A stretch of 7,655 nt of DNA. Origin: JBGOUV01 sp041477815 (GTDB lineage Bacteria; Acidobacteriota; Terriglobia; Bryobacterales; JACQDG01). This document shows positions 1 to 7,100 of this stretch, one piece after another. Where the stretch lies: positions 1-7,655 of the forward strand of contig JBGOUV010000342.1 of assembly GCA_041477815.1 (NCBI GenBank). The letters are read 5' to 3'. Each line of letters opens with the position of its first letter. Position 1 is the stretch's first letter. A program made the translations under genes and the position numbers. The notes beneath the pieces are model-generated. The model was not told the origin of the DNA. It was given only the letters and a program-made list of their open reading frames with translations, and did not search any database.

Positions 1-569
1 AGCCAGCCGGGATCGTGGATCTCGGCTATGAAATGGGGCTTCTGGCGGGGACTGGAATCGATGGCCAGGATCTTCATGTCGAAGCCGTAGAAGGCGCGGC
101 GGGCGAGCGCCGTACCGATGCCGCCCAGGCCGACCAGGCCCATGGTCATGCCGGTAATCTCGGTGTAGTCGCCGCTCTTGACGCCGCCGATGGGCTTCCA
201 CTCGCGGCGGAGGAACTGGGGGACATAGTGACGACTGATGCCGCGGGTGAGGCAGATGAGCATGCCCATAGCGGTTTCGGAAATGGCCGGGGCGAAGGTG
301 CCGGCGAAGTTGGTGAGGACGGCCGGATGATCGCGCATGGCTCCGGAGAGGGCCTCGACGCCGGCGGCGCCGCCCTGGACCCAGCGGACGTTCCGGGCGC
401 GGGCGAGCAGCTCGGCGTCGGGCATGCCGTAGAGGACCTCGGCCGTTTCGGCCTGGTGGAGGAGCTCCGGGCGGTCCTTACAGAGAATCAGCTCGACTCG
501 GCCGTCGCCGGCGGCGGTGATCCGGGCGGCTTCTGCGGGGGTGAAGGGGTGATCGGTTACGATGCGCAC
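1..569 (-). CDS. D-isomer-specific 2-hydroxyacid dehydrogenase, 3' end cut by the window
   Basis: This is an NAD(P)-dependent dehydrogenase that interconverts a 2-keto acid and a D-2-hydroxy acid; it is expected in the cytoplasm. The first 189 codons are present, beginning VRIVTDHPFTPAEAARI. Residues 1 to about 100 form the N-terminal half of the catalytic domain, including WVQGGAAGVEAL (63-74, the family's substrate-loop region) and the crossover helix SETAMGMLICLTRG (97-110). The Rossmann fold follows, with the dinucleotide motif G147-L-G149-G-I-G152. It ends in an acidic residue, D171, which suggests a preference for NAD(H) over NADP(H). The catalytic Arg, Glu and His of this superfamily lie further on and outside the window, so activity and substrate cannot be judged. 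GTG at 569 is chosen because it places the first beta strand (RIVTD) at the N-terminus. An in-frame TTG at 602 would add 11 residues and overlap the preceding gene. A purine-rich AAGGGAG lies about 18 nt upstream, too far for a normal ribosome site. The gene starts 23 bp after the DUF1501 stop, so cotranscription is likely. The family is clear; the substrate is unknown. Confidence 0.93.
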   Translation of the reverse strand, partial: MRIVTDHPFTPAEAARITAAGDGRVELILCKDRPELLHQAETAEVLYGMPDAELLARARNVRWVQGGAAGVEALSGAMRDHPAVLTNFAGTFAPAISETAMGMLICLTRGISRHYVPQFLRREWKPIGGVKSGDYTEITGMTMGLVGLGGIGTALARRAFYGFDMKILAIDSSPRQKPHFIAEIHDPGW

Positions 570-575
570 CAGACG

Positions 576-602
576 ATTGTAGCGCGACTCCCTTACGCCC
601 AA
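576..602 (-). promoter_or_regulatory. Possible promoter giving a leaderless dehydrogenase mRNA
   Basis: Read on the minus strand, TACAAT (581-576) matches the -10 consensus at five of six bases. TTGGGC (602-597) is a weak -35 with a short 15-nt spacer. The expected transcription start falls at about 569, exactly on the GTG start codon, which has no well-spaced Shine-Dalgarno sequence. A leaderless transcript is therefore possible. The match could also be chance, since the gene may simply be read through from DUF1501. Confidence 0.2.
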
Positions 603-1996
603 AGCTCGTTCAGCGGCCCGTAAACATCGTCTTTGGCGTAAGGGACGTACTCGAAGCCGCGGCCGAAGGGGTCGTCGGTGCGGATCTTGGTCCAGTCGAT
701 CCCCAGGGCGGAATAGATAGTGGCCTGGACATCCTCCAGGCGGAACTCGCGGTTGCGGCTCCACCCGTAGTCCTCGACGAAGCCGCCGGTGGGGTCGGTA
801 CGGCCGAGCGCGCGCCCGCCCTTGACGCCGGCTCCGGCGAACAGGATGAACTGCTGGAGGAAATGGTCGCGGCCGCCGTCGCCGGTGAGGGGGCCGACGG
901 TGCGGCCGAACTCACCCTGCATGACGATAAGGGTCTCGTGGAGCAGGCCGCTGGACTGGAGGTCGCCGAGCAGGGCGGAGAGGCCGTCGTCGAGGGTCTT
1001 GCATAGAGGCGCCAGCCCGTCGGTCGCGTCGTAGATGTCCTGGTGCATGTCCCACCCGCCGAGGGTGATTTGAATATACCTGGTACCTTGGTTGGCGGCC
1101 AGGACCTGCTGCGAGGTGAGGCACGCGTTGCCGAAAGCGGTGTTGCCGTAGCGCTGGCTGTCGGCGGCGGAGAACATGAAGGCCTGGGCCACGGCGGGGT
1201 TATCGACCATGGCGCGGGCCTGGGCGTAGAAGGCGTCCATGTCCTCGGCGGGCTTGCCCAGCGGCGAGCGGACGCGCAGGGGGTCGTCCAGCAGGTGCAG
1301 CAGGCTCCAGCGGTCGTTGAAAACACCGGGTCCGCCGGCGGCGGTCGAGCTGGTGTTGCGCAGGCCGGTAGCGGCGGGCTCGGCTTTGAAGGGGGCGTAC
1401 CGGGCGGCGAAGTAGCCGGCGCCGATGGCGTCGCCGGAGTTCAAAGCCAGGAACGTAGGGAAGACCTGGGTGGCCAGCCGTTGGGGCTCCATCTCGAGGG
1501 CCACGACCGAGCCGATGTTCGGGGCGATGGCGCCGAGGGCGGAGGTGGGGTTACGTCCGATCTGCATCCAGGTCCGGGCCAGACCGTGGACCAGCGCGTA
1601 GGCGCGCATGGACCGCACGATGGCCAGGTCGGAGAGGTTGTTCTTCAGCTTGGGGAACAGGCCGGTGGGGAACAGGCCGATGCCGGTGACGTTTTCAGGA
1701 GCGAACGTCGAGGGAGTGGCGCCGGGGACGTTCTTGAAGTCGAAGGTATCAATATGACTCATGGCGCCGGACAGCAGAATGAAGATGACGTTCTTGGCCT
1801 TGTTCTGCGTGGTGACGCCGGCCCGCGAGACGACCTCCCCGGCGCGCAGGGGCGCGGCCACGAAATAGCCGGAGACGCCGGAGCCAAGGATCTGGAAGAA
1901 TCGCCGGCGGGAGAGGTGGGGGCGCTCGAAGAACAAGGGGCTGTGGTTGACGGGGCAGCGGGTGAGGAGGCGTTCGAACTTTTGTTTGTCGGTCAT
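593..1996 (-). CDS. Tat-exported DUF1501 family protein
   Basis: This 467-residue protein belongs to DUF1501, a family placed in the alkaline phosphatase/sulfatase-like fold group and without an established reaction. It carries a twin-arginine export signal, S29-R-R-R-F-F-Q35, followed by a hydrophobic stretch (about 33-50), so it should be folded in the cytoplasm and exported through Tat. That fits a metal-containing enzyme. Family landmarks appear in order: LLSGAMSHIDTFDFK (74-88, with H81 and D83), GGWDMHQDIYD (313-323, with D316 and H318), MQGEFGRT (359-366, with E362) and GGRDHFLQQF (374-383, with D377 and H378). By analogy with the superfamily these Asp and His residues may bind metal. 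I see no cysteine-type sulfatase signature. Length is normal for the family. The 28 residues before the twin arginines form a long n-region. The start ATG has no Shine-Dalgarno sequence and sits 10 nt after an inverted repeat, so translation may depend on the upstream gene. The partner DUF1549/DUF1553 gene lies 79 bp upstream, a pairing recurrent in Acidobacteriota and Planctomycetota. The stop codon is TAA. Confidence 0.93.
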   Translation of the reverse strand: MTDKQKFERLLTRCPVNHSPLFFERPHLSRRRFFQILGSGVSGYFVAAPLRAGEVVSRAGVTTQNKAKNVIFILLSGAMSHIDTFDFKNVPGATPSTFAPENVTGIGLFPTGLFPKLKNNLSDLAIVRSMRAYALVHGLARTWMQIGRNPTSALGAIAPNIGSVVALEMEPQRLATQVFPTFLALNSGDAIGAGYFAARYAPFKAEPAATGLRNTSSTAAGGPGVFNDRWSLLHLLDDPLRVRSPLGKPAEDMDAFYAQARAMVDNPAVAQAFMFSAADSQRYGNTAFGNACLTSQQVLAANQGTRYIQITLGGWDMHQDIYDATDGLAPLCKTLDDGLSALLGDLQSSGLLHETLIVMQGEFGRTVGPLTGDGGRDHFLQQFILFAGAGVKGGRALGRTDPTGGFVEDYGWSRNREFRLEDVQATIYSALGIDWTKIRTDDPFGRGFEYVPYAKDDVYGPLNELWA

Positions 1997-2006
1997 GAGG
2001 GTTTTG

Positions 2007-2062
2007 GATTCACCGCAGAGGAAAACCAGGATTGATTTACTCGGCGTCCTCGGCGGTGAATC
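2007..2062. repeat. Imperfect inverted repeat between DUF1549/1553 and DUF1501 genes
   Basis: Arms GATTCACCGCAGAGG (2007-2021) and CCTCGGCGGTGAATC (2048-2062) pair over 15 bp with one mismatch, around a 26-nt loop. Read on the minus strand, the first half also carries a short internal direct repeat, CGCCGAG GA CGCCGAG. From memory, elements of the TTCACCGC-AGAGG / CCTCTGCGGTGAA type are widespread short intergenic repeats in environmental bacteria, so this is probably a dispersed palindromic element. In mRNA it would fold just before the DUF1501 start. It has no T tract and is not a typical intrinsic terminator. Confidence 0.75.
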
Positions 2063-2075
2063 ATCTCGGTCTTTC

Positions 2076-3965
2076 CTAGTAGTTGAAGAAGAAATCGGTC
2101 TTGTTGTAGAGAGCCCAGAGGAGGTTCTCGGCGTTGCGGGTGCGCTGGGCGGAGCCGCCGCCGCGGAGCTTGTCGAGGGCGGCGGCGCGCTCGGCGTCGG
2201 TGGGATCGCGGGAGAGCACGTTGAGCCAGAGCGTGGTCACGAGCTGGTCGTCGGGTTGGCCCAGGCTCCGGGCCAGGAGGCTGTTGGGGGTGGCGACGCG
2301 GGCGCGGATCAGGATGAAGTTATCGTTCATCAGGTTGAGGGCCTGGGGCAGGGAAGTCTCGCGGCTGCGCAGGACGTCGTCGCGGTTGCCGCGCAGGAAG
2401 CTGTCCAGGAAAGCGGTGACGGCGTTGCCGCGGCCGGCGGGCGTATTGGCGGTCTCGGGGAACTGCATGGCCCAGTTGACCTGGCCCAGGCCGGGGAGGG
2501 TGTAAGTGGCGCTGACGCCGCTGGCGATCACGAGTGAGTCGTGGATCTCCTCGGCATCCAGGCGGCGGATGAGGTGGCGCGCGTAGTACTTATCCCACGT
2601 GGGATTCCAAACGCCCTGGTAGCGGGCCGAGAGCTGATACACCCGGGAGTTGACGATCTGGCGCTGCAAGGCCTGGAGGTCGTAGCGGGAGGCGATGAAG
2701 TCCTGGGCCAGCTTGCGAAGGGCCTGGGGGTTGGAGGGCTGCAGGGTCCAGGGATCGGGCGGTGGGTTGTTGGGGTCGAGACGGGCGGGGTCGAACTGGT
2801 CGGGAGGATCGACGAAGCCGAGGCCGAAGAACTGCTTCCACACGTAGTTGACGGCGGCGCGCGAAAACTGGAAGTCGGCGGTGATCTCGCGGGCCAGGGC
2901 GGTGCGGTAGGACTCGCCGGGGTTGGGACCACGGCCGCTGAAGGGATAGACCGGGGCGACGGTGCGGCTCTGGCCGGGGCGGGGCAGGCGCTCGGGGCGG
3001 TTGCCGCTGGTGGTGTTCAGGGTGTAGTCGGCGCGGGAGCGGCCGAAGTCGTTGAGAACCGACCAGTAGTAGGGATTAGGCCGGCCGGGAGTGGCCGGAA
3101 CGCGGGTAAGCTGGGTGCGGGCGTAGAAGCCGGCCAGGCCCCAGGCCTGGGAGCGGGTGAAGTCCTTGCCCCACAGGCTGAGCGAGTCGAGGTGGCGGCG
3201 GCCGTCGTGGCACAGCAGGCAGTCTACGTGGGCGATGCCGAGAAAGATCTGCGCGGCGTCGGCGGCCTGGCGGTCGTAAGTGTCCTGCTGCGGGCCGCCG
3301 CCCATGAAGCCGCCGACCGGAAAATTTAACTCGCCCTGCTCGTAGCTGTTCTGGCCGGTGGCGCCGATCAGCTCGCGGGCCATCTGGTCGTAGGGCTTGT
3401 TCTGCTGGAGCGAAGACTTAATGTAGTGATAGAAGGCATTGCGGCCGTCGGCGGCGCGCCGGACCTGGCTGGTGACGGCGGAGTTGCCGAACAGGTCGCC
3501 GAAGTACATAGTCCACTTGTCGACCCAGGCCGGGGAGGCGAGCAGCCGCTCGACCAGGGCCGGGCGCTTGTTGGGACCCGAGTCGGCGAGGAAGGAAGTC
3601 AGCTCCGGGACGGTGGGGATGCGGCCGGTCAGGTCCAGAGTGACGCGGCGGATGAACTCCTGGTCGGTAGCCGGCTCGGCAGGGGTGACCCCGTTGGCGC
3701 GCATGGCGGCGAACAGGATGTCGTCGAGTTCGGACCCGGTTCCGCTCTGGAGCGCGCCGCTGCGGCTGCGGGGGGGCAGCGGGGGCAGGGTGGCGGCCAC
3801 CTCGCTGGAGGTGGCCGAGAGAATCTGAAGGTCCCGATCGGGGACTCGGACGAAGCGGTCGCGCTGGGGGCCGAACAGCGTGCAGTCGGCGTGCTGCACT
3901 TCGGCCGTAAGGCAGGCGGCCATCCCGATGGCCAGCAGGCACTGCCGCGTAGTGGAGTTCTTCAT
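2076..3965 (-). CDS. Secreted DUF1549/DUF1553 (PSD1-type) protein with a CxxCH motif
   Basis: This 629-residue exported protein is of unknown function. An N-terminal signal is visible: basic residues K2 and R7, then the hydrophobic segment CLLAIGMAAC (9-18). MAAC (15-18) is a near-lipobox, so either a lipoprotein or an ordinary secreted protein is possible. After a Pro/Ser-rich linker (about 50-75), the DUF1549 domain spans about residues 78-285. It includes FIRRVTLDLTGRIPT (104-118), ASPAWVDKWTMYFGDL (143-158) and AAQIFLGIAHVDCLLCHDGRRH (its last part, C249-L-L-C252-H253, is the family's CxxCH). DUF1553 follows at about 352-625, with ALAREITADFQFSRAAVNYVW (356 onward), RRLDAEEIHDSL (467-478), LPQALNLMND (539-548) and the C-terminal NLLWALYNKTDFFFN (614-628). 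There is no separate N-terminal cytochrome c domain of the kind many planctomycete relatives have. Start support: GAGGGTGA (3980-3973) is well spaced before the ATG. The gene sits between the TonB-dependent receptor and DUF1501, all co-oriented. CxxCH could bind heme c or a metal, but this is unproven for the family. The stop codon is TAG. Confidence 0.93.
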   Translation of the reverse strand: MKNSTTRQCLLAIGMAACLTAEVQHADCTLFGPQRDRFVRVPDRDLQILSATSSEVAATLPPLPPRSRSGALQSGTGSELDDILFAAMRANGVTPAEPATDQEFIRRVTLDLTGRIPTVPELTSFLADSGPNKRPALVERLLASPAWVDKWTMYFGDLFGNSAVTSQVRRAADGRNAFYHYIKSSLQQNKPYDQMARELIGATGQNSYEQGELNFPVGGFMGGGPQQDTYDRQAADAAQIFLGIAHVDCLLCHDGRRHLDSLSLWGKDFTRSQAWGLAGFYARTQLTRVPATPGRPNPYYWSVLNDFGRSRADYTLNTTSGNRPERLPRPGQSRTVAPVYPFSGRGPNPGESYRTALAREITADFQFSRAAVNYVWKQFFGLGFVDPPDQFDPARLDPNNPPPDPWTLQPSNPQALRKLAQDFIASRYDLQALQRQIVNSRVYQLSARYQGVWNPTWDKYYARHLIRRLDAEEIHDSLVIASGVSATYTLPGLGQVNWAMQFPETANTPAGRGNAVTAFLDSFLRGNRDDVLRSRETSLPQALNLMNDNFILIRARVATPNSLLARSLGQPDDQLVTTLWLNVLSRDPTDAERAAALDKLRGGGSAQRTRNAENLLWALYNKTDFFFNY

Positions 3966-4057
3966 GCTTTTCTCACCCTCTATGGTTGTCCAAACCCCTA
4001 GCGGATGAGAAAAGTTTCGATTCGGAGTTTGCGGTGGTTCTTGTCTGAGTACGCCCC

Positions 4058-4073
4058 TAAGGCGGGAGCCTTA
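4058..4073. repeat. Small perfect hairpin TAAGGC-GGGA-GCCTTA
   Basis: Six-base perfect arms (4058-4063 and 4068-4073) flank a 4-nt loop. It lies 15 bp from the larger inverted repeat at 4089-4138, in the 184-bp gap between the receptor and the DUF1549/1553 gene. It may be part of the same dispersed intergenic element. There is no T tract on either side, so terminator function is not supported. Confidence 0.45.
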
Positions 4074-4088
4074 TGATGACTGCACCGC

Positions 4089-4138
4089 TGTGGGACAGGA
4101 CTCCGCCCTCTCCCGGACGGCCGGAGGCCTGTCCCACA
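4089..4138. repeat. Long inverted repeat just after the receptor gene, REP-like
   Basis: Arms TGTGGGACAGGACTCCG (4089-4105) and CGGAGGCCTGTCCCACA (4122-4138) pair over 17 bp with one mismatch, around a 16-nt GC-rich loop. On the minus strand the hairpin begins 11 nt after the receptor stop codon. It would make a very stable 3' RNA structure but has no following U tract, so an mRNA-stability or partial-attenuation role fits better than a classical terminator. The GGGACAGG...CCTGTCCC theme resembles repeats that I recall as recurrent in acidobacterial intergenic DNA; copy number could not be checked. The rest of the 3966-4149 gap holds the ribosome site of the DUF1549/1553 gene and no convincing sigma-70 promoter. 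Confidence 0.8.
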
Positions 4139-4149
4139 ACGCTCCAGGT

Positions 4150-7100
4150 CTACCAGGAATACTTCAGTCCGAACTGGATCTGGCGGTTGTCGAGCTGCGT
4201 CCCGGTTACGACGCCGAAGGTGCCGGTGCCGAGCGAGGCCCCCGGATTGGCGAACTGCGGCACGTTAAAGGCGTTGAAGAACTCGGCGCGAAACTGAAGG
4301 TCGTGGGCCTCGGCGAACGGGATCTTGAAGTTCTTCAAAATGGAGAGATCGAAGACGTGGACGCCGGGGCCGACCACGGGATCGCGAGGCGCGTTGCCAT
4401 ACTCGAAGGTGCTGCGGGAAAAAGCGTCGGTGTTGAACCAGCGGGTGGGAATGCGGTTGTCGAGGATGGGCTTCTGGCCGGGGACCACGTGCGGGCGGGC
4501 CCAGCCGAAGTTCTCGACGTTCTGGCTGTCGCCGCTCTGGGAGACATTAAAGGGAGTGCCGCTGGACAGCGTCACCACGCCGCCGAATTGCCAGCCGGCG
4601 AGGACGTAGCGGGGAGCGGCCCCCAAGGTCTTGCCCCAAGGCAAATCCCAGACATAGCCGGCCACGAGGCGGTGGCGGCGGTCGTCGATGGAGTCGGCCC
4701 GCTCGAAGCGGCCGCGGCTGCGGGCGGTCTGGCACCCGCAGGCGCCGCGATTGACGGTCTGGCTGTTGTCATCGATCAGGTGGGACCAGGTGTAGGCCGC
4801 AGTAAAACTCAGGCCGCGGGAGAAGCGGTGCTGATATTGGGTCTGCATGGAATGGTAGATGGTGTTGCCGTCGGCGACCATCATGCGGATGCGCGCGTAG
4901 GCCGGGTAGGGACGGCGGGCCTGGATGTCGCCGGGACCCGGCTCCGGGCTGTTGAAGTTGTTGAGGCTGGTGTCGACGAAGGTGCCTTTGCTTCCGACCC
5001 AGCCGGCCTCCAGGACGTCGTTGGCGGTGATCTCCCGGGAAACCTGCAGGTTCCAGTTCTGCACGTAGGCGTTGCGGCGCTTGCGGTCCTGGGGCAGGGT
5101 TACGACGTTGAACACGGGGTTGGCCGGGACCAGGGCCCGGGGCGTGGGATTCTGGATGGTGGCCACGGGATTGGTGGCCGGGTTGATGACGGTGAGGCTC
5201 CCGGCGACGGGCGGATTCAGTTGCAGGATGTTGACGTTGTCAAACTGGGCGGCCGTGTAGAAGATCCCGTAGCCGGCGCGCACCACCGTCTTGTTGTTGA
5301 ACCGGTAGGCCAAGCCGACGCGCGGGCTGACGTAGTTATACTCATTGATCCAGAGATCGGCTTGCTGGCCGGCCTCGGGCCACAGGACCGGGCCGCGCGG
5401 GTCGAGGTCGAAGCGGAGGGTGCGGCTGACGGCGTTCACTTCCTTGGGCAGGCCGACCAGGTCGTAGCGCAGGCCGAGATTGAGGGTGAGCTTGGAGGTG
5501 GCCTTCCAGTCGTCCTGCACGTAGACACCCCAGCGCCACTGGCGGGGTTTGGAAATGGGCACGCCCTCCGGGGTGAGGGCGGTACGGGGGAAGCCCAGCA
5601 TGTAGGAGGCCGCCGAGTTGGAGGCGATGTCGCGGGTGAAGGCCATGTTGCCGAAGGGCCAGTTGTTGGTGGTGGCGTCGTCGCGGAGGTAGCGCAGGTC
5701 GAGGCCCGTTTTCAGGGAGTGGCTGCCGCGGATCCAACTGAAGTTGTCGACGAACTGCTCGGTGCGGCTGTTGTCGAGGTTGGAGGAGGCGCGGCCGTCG
5801 CCCATGCCCAGGTAGCCGTCGATGGAGATGACGGGGAAGCCCTGCTCGTCGTTGCGGAGGGCGCGGCCGTCGGGTCCGCCGACGCGCAGGCCCTGGATGC
5901 CGAGCTGTTCGATGCGGAAGTCGGTATTGGTGCGGGGGCTGAGCCGGGAGATGTTGCCCCGGTGGAAGCCGAAACGGGCCTCGTTCAGCAGCGTGGGACT
6001 GAAGGTGTGGACGTGCTGGAAGCCCAGGCTGCTGTTGGGGAAGGTGCTGTGGTCATAGACAAAGGCCGGGTTGAGGTCCACGGCGGGGAAGTCGCGCCGG
6101 GAGTAGATGTAGTGAAAGAAAACCTGGTCCTTGGCGCCGAAGCTGTGATCGATGCGGCCCAGGCCCTGGTCGATGATTACGTCGTCGCGCAGGACGCCGG
6201 CGTAGTTCACGGCGCCGGCGACGTTGGGCCGGGGCGTATAGGTATTGATGAGGTTCATGGAGACGGGGTTCAGCCGGCTGGTGGGAATCATGTTGCCCGG
6301 GAACGCCCGGCCGCCGTCGAGCGGATCGGTGACGGCGCCGGAGACGCCGGAGAAGTCGCCGCGCCGCATCGCGTCGGTGAAGACAATCGACGTGCCGGCG
6401 GACTCCTTCTGCGCCCGCATGCCCTCGTAGCTGGCCATGAAGAACGTCTTGTCCTTCACCACCGGGCCGGAGACCACCGTGCCGAACTGGTTCCGGCGGA
6501 GAATGTCTTTGGGCAACGGCTGGGGACGGAAGTAGCCCCGGGCGTCGAGCTGGTTGTTGCGGAGGAACTCGAACAGGGTCCCGTGCAGCCGGTTGGTCCC
6601 CGAGCGGAGCTGCATGTTGATGTTGGCGCCCGCGTTGCCGCCGTACTCGGCCGAGTAGTTGCCGCTCTGGACCTTGAATTCCTGGATGGCGTCGATGGAG
6701 GGATAGAAGTTGACGAAGTTGTGGCGGTTGTTGACCGCGGTGATGCCGTTGATGTTCACCTGCAACCAGATGTCGCGGACGCCGTTGGCCATGACGCGGG
6801 TGCGCTCGCCGTTGGACTCTTCCCGGACCACCACGCCGGGGGTGAGGGCGGCGAGTTGGAGGAAGTTGCGGCCGTTGAGCGGAATGGCCACGATCCGCTC
6901 GTGAGCCACCACCTGGCCGAGGGTCGCGTTCTCGGTCTGGAGCAGCGGGCCGGAGGATTGCACCTCGATCGTTTCCACCACGTCGCCCACCTGGAGGCTG
7001 AAATCAAGCCGCGCCTGCTGTCCGATCTGGAGGGTGACGCCGGTACGGCGCTCGCTGCGGAAACCCGCGGAGCGGACCTCCACCGTGTATTCCCCGGGGA

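Noticed and set aside
15..623. A 202-codon plus-strand open frame at the left end
   Set aside because: It is antisense to the dehydrogenase, whose Rossmann motif and family landmarks read clearly on the minus strand.
610..1326. A second minus-strand frame inside DUF1501
   Set aside because: It is a shifted-frame Ser/Pro/Arg-rich translation without domains, and lies entirely within the real gene.
3134..3150. Perfect hairpin CCAGGCC-CCA-GGCCTGG inside the DUF1549/1553 gene
   Set aside because: It is coding sequence with strong GC bias, where short GC palindromes are expected by chance, and there is no T tract or reading-frame break.
1043..3329. Long plus-strand open frames opposite the DUF1501 and DUF1549/1553 genes
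   Set aside because: These have the same Gly/Ala/Val/Glu-rich antisense composition and no recognisable motifs, and the minus-strand genes explain the region fully.
3966..4057. Sigma-70 promoter before the DUF1549/1553 gene
   Set aside because: I looked for TTGACA/TATAAT pairs on the minus strand and found no convincing combination; readthrough from the receptor gene or an unusual sigma factor remains possible.
4089..4138. Rho-independent terminator for the receptor gene
   Set aside because: The stem is strong but no run of T follows it on either strand, so it is listed as a repeat instead.
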